Translations under genes and position numbers: made by a program
The notes under the pieces: model-generated
Seen by the model: only the letters and a program-made list of their open reading frames with translations
Database searches by the model: none
What the model was told of the DNA's origin: nothing
Shown here: piece by piece, positions 8,580-15,483 of the stretch
How positions within the stretch are numbered: the stretch's first letter is position 1
Layout: each line of letters begins with the position of its first letter
DNA from: Halosimplex aquaticum
GTDB lineage: Archaea > Halobacteriota > Halobacteria > Halobacteriales > Haloarculaceae
Length of the DNA: 64,000 nucleotides
NCBI RefSeq assembly: GCF_028747785.1
Contig: NZ_CP118158.1
Location: forward strand, 1,488,001-1,552,000
Direction: 5' to 3'

Positions 8580-9821
8580 TCACTCGCCGCCGAATTCGCC
8601 GTTCACGATGTCGGCCACCCGCTGGCGGTCGAACAGCTCGGCGTCGCCGGTCACCTTTCCGAAGGTGTCCGGGTAGAGCTGCTTCGCGGCCCGCTCGGTC
8701 AGGAAGAGGTTGTGGATCGGCCCCTGGTGGAGGTAGCCGCCGCGGTACACCCGCCCGTTCTGGACGGCCGAGAGCTGGCTCCCGACGGGGTGGTCCTCCA
8801 TGAACGCCACCACGGTGTCGCGGAACTCGGTCGCGGACTTGCGCTCGTGGCCGCGGATCAGGAGCACGTCCGGGTCGACCTCCAGCAGGTTCTCGTAGTC
8901 CAGTTCGCCGCGGTTCTCGGTGCTGAGGTTCTCGACGCCGGTCCCCGCAAGTGCGTCGGCGACACCGAGGTCGCGCCACTGCTTCTTGCTCGTCCCGCGG
9001 TCGTTGAGCCGGTACGGCGAGAAGGTCTCCGGCTCGTTCGTGCCCTCGAAGGTCAGGAACACGTTCGGCCGGTCGCTCGCGGGCGGGAGCCGGCGCTGCA
9101 GATCGGCGATGAACTCGTCGTGCAACCGCTCGAACGCCTCGAAGCGCTCGCGCTGCTGGAAGACGGTCGCCACCTTCTCGAAGGCCTCGTAGAGCGTGTA
9201 GTAGCGGTAGTCGTGCCACTCGTCGGACCGGCGGAAGATCAGGTTCCCGACGAACGGCCCCACGTTGTCGGCGATCTCGTCGACGTCCGACTGGTCCCAG
9301 TCGAACCAGTTGATCAGCATCCCCGGGTCGTAGAGGTGGACGTCGTTCTCCAGTTCGTAGAACTGCTCTTTGGTCCTGACCTCGGGGTGGCGCTCCAGGG
9401 GCTCGCGGTCGACGCTCACGCCGGGCAACTCGTCGTAGACGTCCGTGTGGTACCGGTCCACGCCGCCGATGCCCGTCATCCCGTCGGCCTGTCCGAGTGC
9501 GACGCCCATGTCGGCGTACTCGCCGCAGTAGGCGATCCACGCCTCGGGGACCGCGTCGAAGGTGACCTCCCCCACCGGCGCCATCGTCACCGAGTACGGC
9601 GTCGTCGCGTCCGTCGCGGTGCCCGTCTGCGTCGCGGTGCCGCCGGACCCGCTGTCGGTGCCCCCCTCGACGTCGGCGCCGCCGCCACCGCCGTCCGCCG
9701 CGTCGGTCGGCGCCTCGTCTGCCGCACAGCCCGCGACCGCTCCCGCGCCCACCAGCGCGGTCCCGTAGGTCACGAACTCTCTGCGCGTCGGTTCTCCCGT
9801 CGTGTCGGCGTCTCGCGCCAT
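8580..9821 (-). CDS. Iron-siderophore-type ABC substrate-binding lipoprotein, paralogue 1
   Basis: This 413-residue Tat lipoprotein has RRE at residues 13-15 and a lipobox ending at Cys32, followed by a Gly/Thr/Ser-rich spacer. The rest has the layout of class III (FepB/BtuF-like) binding proteins: an opening MAPVGEVTFDAVP strand, a central NVGPFVGN motif and a C-terminal QLYPDTFG..FDRQRVADIV helix. It should capture an iron chelate at the outer face of the membrane. Three homologues lie at 12923-16809. No permease or ATPase is nearby. The ATG abuts a perfect TTTAGGCTAGCCTAAA palindrome, with a second copy 37 bp further upstream, so expression is very likely repressed by an iron-dependent DtxR-type regulator. 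Confidence 0.88.
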   Translation of the reverse strand: MARDADTTGEPTRREFVTYGTALVGAGAVAGCAADEAPTDAADGGGGGADVEGGTDSGSGGTATQTGTATDATTPYSVTMAPVGEVTFDAVPEAWIAYCGEYADMGVALGQADGMTGIGGVDRYHTDVYDELPGVSVDREPLERHPEVRTKEQFYELENDVHLYDPGMLINWFDWDQSDVDEIADNVGPFVGNLIFRRSDEWHDYRYYTLYEAFEKVATVFQQRERFEAFERLHDEFIADLQRRLPPASDRPNVFLTFEGTNEPETFSPYRLNDRGTSKKQWRDLGVADALAGTGVENLSTENRGELDYENLLEVDPDVLLIRGHERKSATEFRDTVVAFMEDHPVGSQLSAVQNGRVYRGGYLHQGPIHNLFLTERAAKQLYPDTFGKVTGDAELFDRQRVADIVNGEFGGE

Positions 9822-9823
9822 GT

Positions 9824-9876
9824 TTTAGGCTAGCCTAAATACTACTTAGTCGTTCCGGATTTTAGGCGTGCCAAAA
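9824..9876 (-). promoter_or_regulatory. Twin DtxR-type operators, promoter of binding protein 1
   Basis: The proximal site at 9824-9839 is a perfect 16-bp palindrome, TTTAGGCTAGCCTAAA, only two bases from the start codon. The distal site at 9861-9876 reads TTTAGGCGTGCCAAAA. Their centres are 37 bp apart, so two bound dimers would flank the TATA region. The same pair and spacing recur at 12838-12890 and 16813-16865. The sequence resembles known DtxR/IdeR/SirR-family iron boxes. Confidence 0.85.
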
Positions 9877-9984
9877 CCTATCCCGGGGCGTCCAGTGGTG
9901 GCCTCGATCGCGCCCTACACGGCCGAATCCGGATCCGGGATCCACTTCCGGCTCGCCGTCCGGGCGACGCGGTCCGGAGCAAAA

Positions 9985-10001
9985 GTTAGGCGAGGCGAAA
10001 A
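9985..10001 (+). promoter_or_regulatory. Divergent iron-box-like site upstream of dpsA
   Basis: GTTAGGCGAGGCGAAAA matches the iron-box consensus with about three mismatches. It lies upstream of the probable TATA box (TTATAA near 10020-10026) and not over it or the start codon. That position suits activation or modulation better than simple blocking. Confidence 0.5.
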
Positions 10002-10054
10002 CTGTCCGAGTGTTGAAAAGTTATAAGCCGCTGGGCGACCGAGTACCGTGCGTA

Positions 10055-10600
10055 ATGAACACCCAGAAGACCGTCCGCCAGGAGGCCGGAACCGTCGGCT
10101 CGAACCCCGTTCGGCTCGACGAGGAGAAGGCCCGACAGGTCATCGAAGCGCTGAACGCCGACCTCGCCGACGCGTACGTGCTGTACCACCAGCTCCACAA
10201 GCACCACTGGAACGTCGAGGGCGCGGAGTTCCTCGACATCCACGTCTTCCTCCAGGAGGCCTACGAGGAGGTCGAGGAGGCCGCGGACGAGATCGCCGAG
10301 CGACTGCAGGCCCTCGGCGGCGTTCCCCACGCGAGCATGGACGCGCTCTCCGAGGCCGCGACGGTCGAGCCCGAGGACGAGGACGTCTACGACATCCGCA
10401 CGTCGCTGGCCAACGACCTGGAGATGTACGGCGACGTCATCGAGAGCTACCGCGAGCACATCGAACTCGCGGAGGGCCTCGGCGACCACGCCACCGCGCA
10501 GATGCTCCGCGAACAGCTCGAACACCTCGAAGACCACGCCCACCACTTCGACCACTACCTCGAGGACGACTCGCTGGTCACCGAGGCCGCGCTCGAATAA
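10055..10600 (+). CDS. dpsA: DpsA, ferritin-like iron-storage and DNA-protection protein
   Basis: The chosen ATG gives MNTQKTVRQEAGTVG, which matches the usual start of haloarchaeal DpsA; an upstream in-frame start adds only unrelated residues. The 181-residue protein is a four-helix ferritin-like fold. HQLHKHHWNVEG supplies the His ligands and FLDIHVFLQEAYEEVEE the acidic ligands of the inter-subunit ferroxidase site. It oxidises Fe(II) with peroxide and stores the iron in a dodecamer. A TATA element (TTATAA near 10020) lies about 33 bases before the ATG, and an iron-box-like site lies further upstream. It is divergent from the iron-binding lipoprotein gene, linking uptake and storage. Confidence 0.95.
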   Translation: MNTQKTVRQEAGTVGSNPVRLDEEKARQVIEALNADLADAYVLYHQLHKHHWNVEGAEFLDIHVFLQEAYEEVEEAADEIAERLQALGGVPHASMDALSEAATVEPEDEDVYDIRTSLANDLEMYGDVIESYREHIELAEGLGDHATAQMLREQLEHLEDHAHHFDHYLEDDSLVTEAALE

Positions 10601-10631
10601 CGAAGACCGTCCGAGAAACTGACCGCTGCGG

Positions 10632-10919
10632 TCACTCGATACGCGGCGCTTTTTCGTCGGTTCGACCCGGCAGTTCGAGTTCGATCTCGAGCTCCGGCTC
10701 GCCGACGCCGTCGAAGTCCACTTCCAGTTCGACGGGCTCGCCGAAGGCGAACGGGAGCTCCCACTCGTCGTCGGTGATCGTGAGCTCGTCGCCGTCGCGG
10801 AGCTGTTCGCCCAGTTCGATCAGGAACTCGCCGGCCTCGCTCGCGTCCAGTCGGTACTCCTGCTCGAACTCCCTGCCGGTTCTGATGGTCGTCCGCTCGT
10901 CCTCGGCGTCCCCCGTCAT
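10632..10919 (-). CDS. Amphi-Trp domain protein
   Basis: This 95-residue acidic protein looks like the small amphi-Trp domain family common in haloarchaea: an N-terminal REFEQEYRLDASEAGEFL segment, a DGDELTITDDEWELPF core and alternating hydrophobic/acidic strands (VELEVDFDG, ELEIELELPG). The function of the family is unknown. Its ATG is seven bases after the stop of the 55-residue gene upstream, so the two form an operon driven by a promoter with an iron box. Confidence 0.75.
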   Translation of the reverse strand: MTGDAEDERTTIRTGREFEQEYRLDASEAGEFLIELGEQLRDGDELTITDDEWELPFAFGEPVELEVDFDGVGEPELEIELELPGRTDEKAPRIE

Positions 10920-10926
10920 CGTCTCG

Positions 10927-11094
10927 TCACCGCCACACCTCGAGGGTCGTGTCGCTCGCGATCCACCCGTCGGTGTTCCCCGATTCGAGGAAGACCGACC
11001 TCCCCGGGGCGCTCTCGCAGACGGTTATCTCGGGCTGGTCGGTCTGCTCCCGTCCGGATCCCTCTCGCGTGTGTGACTGGCTGCCAGCGGCCAT
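10927..11094 (-). CDS. Small conserved haloarchaeal protein (55 aa)
   Basis: The reading frame begins MAAGSQSHTREGSG and ends TTLEVWR. Its core, ITVCESAPGRSVFLESGN followed by TDGWIASDT, resembles short haloarchaeal conserved proteins that I recognise only loosely; the function is unknown. It has one Cys and no membrane segment. The start codon is 16-17 bases from the centre of a TTTAGGCACACCTAAA operator, with an AT-rich TATA-like stretch just beyond, so it should be iron regulated. The amphi-Trp gene follows after seven bases. Confidence 0.75.
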   Translation of the reverse strand: MAAGSQSHTREGSGREQTDQPEITVCESAPGRSVFLESGNTDGWIASDTTLEVWR

Positions 11095-11102
11095 TAGCGG
11101 TG

Positions 11103-11118
11103 TTTAGGCACACCTAAA
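11103..11118 (-). promoter_or_regulatory. Single DtxR-type operator before the 55-aa gene
   Basis: TTTAGGCACACCTAAA has perfect TTTAGG/CCTAAA arms. It lies between a TATA-like element (TTTTTATTTTA on the minus strand, about 11116-11126) and the start codon at 11094, a position where a bound repressor would block initiation. Unlike the binding-protein promoters it has no second copy 37 bp upstream. Confidence 0.8.
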
Positions 11119-11198
11119 ATAAAAAGGGCTCGGTTCGCCGGGGCGGCGGCCCCGGCCGGACGCCGATGGGCGAATCGGTACCGGAGCGCCGTCGCGGG

Positions 11199-11603
11199 TC
11201 ACTCGGACCGCGGTGACTGCGGGGGGACCTCCTGGTCGGCGGTGCCCTCGCTTGCGAGGAGCGTCGTGGCCAGTCGCTCCGCAACCGTCGGGCTGACGTT
11301 GCCGGTGAGCCGCATCGCCTCCTCCTCGTAGTCGTCGAGGTCGAGCACCTCCCGGCAGAAGCGGGCGAGCGTCCGGTAGGTGTCGTGGAGGTCGGCGGCG
11401 GTCGCCCGGCCCTCGGCCGTCAGCGTCGCGCCCTCGTACGGTTCGTGCGAGACGAGGCCGCGCGCTTCCAGCCGCTGTAACATCTCCGTCGTCGCGGCGG
11501 GCGACCGGTCCAGCGTCTCGGCGACGCGGCTCGGCGGGATCGGCGGGGACAGCTCCCGCTCGGCGCGGTAGAGCGCGACCAGGTACTGGGCCTCCCCGGT
11601 CAC
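11199..11603 (-). CDS. DtxR-family metal-dependent transcriptional repressor
   Basis: The 134-residue protein starts at GTG with TGEAQYLVALYRAERE. The N-terminal winged helix (about 8-62; SRVAETLDRSPAATTEMLQRLEARGLV) is the DtxR/SirR/MntR DNA-binding domain. The following helices (about 63-118; GRATAADLHDTYRTLARFCREVLDLDDYEEEA) are the metal-binding dimerisation domain. There is no SH3-like third domain, so it is the short type. It lies amid eight iron-box-like sites and is the obvious candidate regulator for them. Other family members elsewhere in the genome may share the sites. No operator is seen before this gene itself. Confidence 0.9.
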   Translation of the reverse strand: MTGEAQYLVALYRAERELSPPIPPSRVAETLDRSPAATTEMLQRLEARGLVSHEPYEGATLTAEGRATAADLHDTYRTLARFCREVLDLDDYEEEAMRLTGNVSPTVAERLATTLLASEGTADQEVPPQSPRSE

Positions 11604-11782
11604 GGCGGCACCCCTTCCGTTCGTGCGGACCGTCTCCTTTCCGCTCGTGCCGGCCCAGGGCGTCGGGACACGGGACTCACGCCCTCCGAACGAGGCGGGG
11701 CGTGTCCAGTTTCGCGTCGAAGGCGGCGCGTTCGCTCCGGGCGCGCTCGTGTGCGCGATGACCGTGCGATTCGGCGGACATG

Positions 11783-12700
11783 CTACGCGTTCGGACGGAT
11801 CGGGGCGCTCGCCAGCCCGTCGGGTTCCCCCTCGGCGCCGAGTTCGACGGTGATTCGCCACCCCTCGTCCGCGGCGGCGACGCGCAGCGCCGCCGGTGCC
11901 ATCGCGGGCCGGTGCCGGTAGAGTTCGACCGCGACCGGGAGTACCGGCAGGCGGTCGCCCTGCGGCGAGAGCGCGTACTCCGAGAGCGTCGTGCGGACCG
12001 ACCGGGCGCCGCTCGCTCGGTCGATGGCCGCCGGAGCGCACGTGAACTCGCCGACCAGCCCGCGGCGGCGGAGCGCTCGCAGCGCCGCGGTCACGGGCTC
12101 GTCCGCGCGCTCTCCCGGACCGAGTTGCGCCGCCGTGGCCGACAGCACGTCCGCCTGGCGGCGGGGGCTGAGCCGCTCGTCGATCTCGGTCGCCATGCTC
12201 TCCAGCAGGCACAGACAGAGGTCGTCGGGGTCCTCGACGGTCTCCGCGCGCTCGAAGTACGTGTCCATGATCGCTGTCTCGACGCCCTCGCACTCCCCGT
12301 CGGAGAGCGTCTCGAAGGTCGCGGCGGCGACCCGGTGACAGAACTCGATCCGGCGACGGCGCGCCGGCTGGCGCTCCTCGCCGTCGCGGAGGGGTCCCGG
12401 CGCCGTCCCCCCGGCGTCCGGATCGCTCTCGGACAGTCCGTCGGGCAGGTCGAGCGAGTCCCCCTCCTCGCAGACGATCAGGTCGTAGCGCGGCGTCCGC
12501 GGATCGTAGCGCCTGAGCGCGCTCCGGTACTGCTCGGTGGCGTGGACGGCGGCTCGCGCCGCCGTGCGGGTGTCGAACCGCAGCCCGGCCGCGGGCACCG
12601 GTCGTTCGCCGGTCCGCCCGCAGACCACGTAGTACGACCCGTCCTCGGTGGCGAGCGCCTCGATGCGTTCCCGGATGTCGGTGAGCGTCGTGCCTATCAT
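11783..12700 (-). CDS. Conserved haloarchaeal protein of the DUF7551 type
   Basis: The start at 12700 (MIGTTLTDIRERIEAL) is preferred over a longer frame because the residues before it overlap a separate small gene. The N-terminal part (about 1-85) contains EDGSYYVVCGRTGERPVPAA, TEQYRSALRRYDPRTPRYDLIVCEE; from memory this is a haloarchaea-specific DUF7551 family, unverified. The middle part (IEFCHRVAAATFETL..DDLCLCLLESMATEIDERL) is helical and may be a regulator domain. Its start codon overlaps the stop of the 45-residue lipoprotein by ATGA, so the two are translationally coupled and share the twin-operator iron promoter. Function unknown; probably iron-starvation induced. Confidence 0.8.
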   Translation of the reverse strand: MIGTTLTDIRERIEALATEDGSYYVVCGRTGERPVPAAGLRFDTRTAARAAVHATEQYRSALRRYDPRTPRYDLIVCEEGDSLDLPDGLSESDPDAGGTAPGPLRDGEERQPARRRRIEFCHRVAAATFETLSDGECEGVETAIMDTYFERAETVEDPDDLCLCLLESMATEIDERLSPRRQADVLSATAAQLGPGERADEPVTAALRALRRRGLVGEFTCAPAAIDRASGARSVRTTLSEYALSPQGDRLPVLPVAVELYRHRPAMAPAALRVAAADEGWRITVELGAEGEPDGLASAPIRPNA

Positions 12701-12834
12701 CGTGTCTCGTCCTCCCTGCGGTGACCGCACCCGCCGATACACCCGGCCAGCAGCCCGCCGGCGACGAGCGCGCCGGCGCGTCCGAGATAGCTCCTGCGCG
12801 TCGATCCGCCGCGCGGGCCGGAGTCTCGTGCCAT
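12697..12834 (-). CDS. Signal-peptide-only Tat lipoprotein (45 aa), paralogous to the binding-protein leaders
   Basis: The protein consists of a Tat motif (TRRSYLG), a hydrophobic stretch (GALVAGGLLAGC) and only 13 residues after the lipobox Cys32. The four full binding proteins also have their lipobox Cys at residue 32 and similar surrounding residues. It is driven by the same twin operators as two of them. It is therefore either a degraded binding-protein gene that kept its promoter and leader, or a genuine micro-lipoprotein. The stop codon overlaps the start of the DUF7551-type gene. A CGGC motif near the end adds a second Cys. Confidence 0.7.
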   Translation of the reverse strand: MARDSGPRGGSTRRSYLGRAGALVAGGLLAGCIGGCGHRREDETR

Positions 12835-12837
12835 AGT

Positions 12838-12890
12838 TTTCGGCTAGCCTAAAATGCATAAATAGCTGCCGGTTTTTAGGCACGCCAAAA
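12838..12890 (-). promoter_or_regulatory. Twin DtxR-type operators, promoter of the 45-aa lipoprotein operon
   Basis: The proximal site 12838-12853 reads TTTCGGCTAGCCTAAA (one mismatch) and the distal site 12875-12890 reads TTTAGGCACGCCAAAA. Centres are 37 bp apart and the proximal centre is 11-12 bases from the ATG at 12834. A TATA-like element (TATTTATGC on the minus strand) lies between the two sites. Confidence 0.85.
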
Positions 12891-12922
12891 CGAGGGGCGC
12901 CGGACGGCAGTCCCCCGACCGC

Positions 12923-14194
12923 TCAGTTCTCGCCGTGTCGCCCGGCCACGATGTCCGCGATCCGCTGTCGGTCGTAGAGCCGTTCGTCGCGGCCGAACTC
13001 GTCGGGGTACAGCTGTGCCGCCGCGCGCTCGGTCTTCGCGAGGTTGGCGATCGGTCCCTGGTACATCCCGCCCGCCGGGTAGACGTCCCCGTTCCGGACG
13101 GCGGTGAGCTGGCCCGCCGCGCTGTGCTCGCGCATGAACTCGAGGTACGTCGACCGGAAGTCCGAGCGCGGCCGGTGCTGGTCGGTGTACAGCACCAGCA
13201 CCTCCGGATCGACCTCCAGGAGTGACTCGTAGTCGATCGAGCCGCGGTCCGACGTGAAACTCGCGATGTCGGTGCCGTCGAAGGCGTCGCTGACGCCGAG
13301 GTCGTGCCAGTGCTTGTAGGCCGTCGTCTCCCCGAGGCGGTACGGGTAGAACTCCTCGGGCTCGGTCGACGCCGGCGACACGAGCCCGATCGCGGGCCGG
13401 TCGCTCTCGGGCGGGAGCCGCTCGTCCACGCCCGAGATCACCTCGTCGTGGAGCGCCCGGAGCGCCTCGTAACGGTCCGTCCGCTGGAACACCTGCGCAA
13501 CTTTCTCCGTGGCCTCGTACAGGCTCAGGTACGGGTACCCCTCGTGCCAGGGGTACGTCGAGAAGCTCGTGTTGCCGCAGAACGGCCCGACGCCCTCGCT
13601 CACCTCCGCGACGTCCGCCTCGTCCCAGTTGGGGATGAGGTTGATCATGTAGTTCGGGTCGATGAAGTGGACGTCGGCGTCGATGTCGTAGAGCAGTTCC
13701 TTCGAGATGCCGTCCTGCCACAGCGAGGTCATCCCGGACTTGCTCGTCGAGAGTCCCGGGATGTCCTCGTACTGCCACGTCCGGTACTCGCCGGTGAGCA
13801 CGACCGCGCTGGGCTTGCCCAGCCCGAGCGCGACGCCCATGTCCGCCCAACTGGCGTTCTCAGCGACCCACGTCTCCGGGACGGACTCGAACGTCACCGT
13901 CCCCGCGGGCGGGATCGTGACCGAGTAGGACGCCGACGGGGGCGTCGACTCCGCCATCGCCGTCGTCTCTGCCTGCGTCTCGGTTGCGGTCGGGTCCGGC
14001 GTCGGCGTCGCGCGCTGTGACCCCTCCGCCGTCTCAGTCGGCCCGGTCCCGGTCGCGTCCGCCCCGTCCGGCTCGTCCGTCGCGCCGTCGTCGCCGGCAC
14101 AGCCGGCGATCGACGCGCCCGCGACGAGCGCGCTCACGGCCTTGAGATGTGCTCGCCGCGTCGATTCCGTCGTCGAATTCGTGTCGTCGTGCAT
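12923..14194 (-). CDS. Iron-siderophore-type substrate-binding lipoprotein, paralogue 2
   Basis: This 423-residue Tat lipoprotein has TRRAHL at about 12-17 and lipobox Cys32. The mature part shows the family motifs PPAGTVTFESVPETW, EGVGPFCGNTSF (with an extra Cys), YGSLLEVDPEVLVLY-like lobe strands and the C-terminal QLYPDEFG..YDRQRIADIVAG. It should bind a ferric chelate or related metal complex. It is third in a tight run: the upstream homologue at 14196 ends one base before this gene starts. All three should be transcribed from the twin-operator promoter at 16813-16865. The paralogues differ in the ligand-facing region, so different ligands are likely. Confidence 0.87.
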   Translation of the reverse strand: MHDDTNSTTESTRRAHLKAVSALVAGASIAGCAGDDGATDEPDGADATGTGPTETAEGSQRATPTPDPTATETQAETTAMAESTPPSASYSVTIPPAGTVTFESVPETWVAENASWADMGVALGLGKPSAVVLTGEYRTWQYEDIPGLSTSKSGMTSLWQDGISKELLYDIDADVHFIDPNYMINLIPNWDEADVAEVSEGVGPFCGNTSFSTYPWHEGYPYLSLYEATEKVAQVFQRTDRYEALRALHDEVISGVDERLPPESDRPAIGLVSPASTEPEEFYPYRLGETTAYKHWHDLGVSDAFDGTDIASFTSDRGSIDYESLLEVDPEVLVLYTDQHRPRSDFRSTYLEFMREHSAAGQLTAVRNGDVYPAGGMYQGPIANLAKTERAAAQLYPDEFGRDERLYDRQRIADIVAGRHGEN

Positions 14195-14195
14195 G

Positions 14196-15482
14196 TCAGA
14201 TGTCTCCGTTGATGACGTCCGCGACGCGCTGGCGGTCGAACAGTTGCTCCTCCGCGGGGATCTCCGGGTACGGCCCGTCGACGTAGGTGGGCCACTCGCC
14301 GAACGTCTCCGGATACAGCTGCTTGGCGGTCATCTCCAGCTGGAACAGGTTCAGGATCGGGCCCTGGTAGCGCGCGCCCTGCGCGTAGACGCGGCCGTTC
14401 TCGACCGCGGAGATCTGGCTCCCGACCGAGTGGTCTTCGAGGTCCTGCCGGATCCTCGCCATGTCGGTGTCGGGGTGCATCCCGCCGAGCGCGAAGATCA
14501 CGTCGGGGTCGGCCTCCAGCAGTCCCTCCATGTCGATCTGGCTGCCGGAACTGACGTCCTCGCCGAGGGCACCGCGCGCCCCAAGCGGTCTGACGTGCGC
14601 CGCGAGGAACCCCGGCGCGTCGGTCTTGTACACCCACGGGCTCTCGACGTCCGTCAGCCCCGCCATCAGCGCCGTGGGTCGCTCGCGTTTCGGGGGCAGG
14701 TTCGCTTCGATCGTCTCGCGCACCGTCGCGTGCACCTCCGCGAGCGCCTCGTACCGGTCGCCCGCCCGGAACACCTGCGCGACCTTCTCGAACATCTCCC
14801 AGAGGCCGTAGTAGCGATAGCGGTCGGCGTACTCGTCCGGCGGCGAGAGGTGTCGGTTGCTGTAGTGGTTCCCGAACCACGGCCCGATGTTCTCCCGCAC
14901 CTCCTCGACGTCGGCCGCGTTCCAGCTCCCCAGCGAGAGCACGCTCGCCGGATCGGCGAGGTGGACGTCGCTGTCCAGCTCGTAGAGCCGCTCTTTCGTC
15001 GGTTCCCACGAGGAGTACAGCCCCGACCAGTCGAGTTCGACGCCGGGGAGTCGCGGCGTGAACTGGTTCCACAGCGCGTGGTAGTAGTCCGGCGCGTGCA
15101 TCGCGTTCACGTCGTTCCCGCGACCGACCGCGAACGCCATCCCCGCGAGGTGGGTCAGGCGGGTGAAGATCGTCTGGGGGACCTCCTCGAAGGTGACCTC
15201 GCCCATCGGCGCCATCTCCACGGTGTATGGAGTGCCGTCAGTCGGCGTCGGCGAGTCCGTCGCCGCCGTCTCGGCGTCCCCGGTCGTGGGCGTCGGCGTG
15301 GCCGTCGGGGTCGGTGACGGCGACGCCGTCTCGGGGTCGTCTGCGCCTTCCCCAGTACCGTCGGTCGGCGTGGATCCGCCGCCGGTACAGCCGGCGACCA
15401 GCCCGGCCCCGAGGGCCGCGCCGTACTGCAGGTAGTCTCTGCGGCTCGGTCCGTCGGTCGTCTCTGTGTCTTTCTCTCCCAT
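14196..15482 (-). CDS. Iron-siderophore-type substrate-binding lipoprotein, paralogue 3
   Basis: This 428-residue Tat lipoprotein carries SRRDYL at 13-18 and lipobox Cys32, then a Thr/Pro/Ala spacer of about 60 residues. Core motifs match the family: MAPMGEVTFEEVPQT, ENIGPWFGN, LLEADPDVIFALGG and QLFDRQRVADVINGDI at the C-terminus. It ends one base before paralogue 2 and begins one base after paralogue 4 ends, a very tight operon. Expected role: capture of an extracytoplasmic ferric chelate. No transporter subunits are encoded with it. Confidence 0.87.
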   Translation of the reverse strand: MGEKDTETTDGPSRRDYLQYGAALGAGLVAGCTGGGSTPTDGTGEGADDPETASPSPTPTATPTPTTGDAETAATDSPTPTDGTPYTVEMAPMGEVTFEEVPQTIFTRLTHLAGMAFAVGRGNDVNAMHAPDYYHALWNQFTPRLPGVELDWSGLYSSWEPTKERLYELDSDVHLADPASVLSLGSWNAADVEEVRENIGPWFGNHYSNRHLSPPDEYADRYRYYGLWEMFEKVAQVFRAGDRYEALAEVHATVRETIEANLPPKRERPTALMAGLTDVESPWVYKTDAPGFLAAHVRPLGARGALGEDVSSGSQIDMEGLLEADPDVIFALGGMHPDTDMARIRQDLEDHSVGSQISAVENGRVYAQGARYQGPILNLFQLEMTAKQLYPETFGEWPTYVDGPYPEIPAEEQLFDRQRVADVINGDI

Positions 15483-15483
15483 T

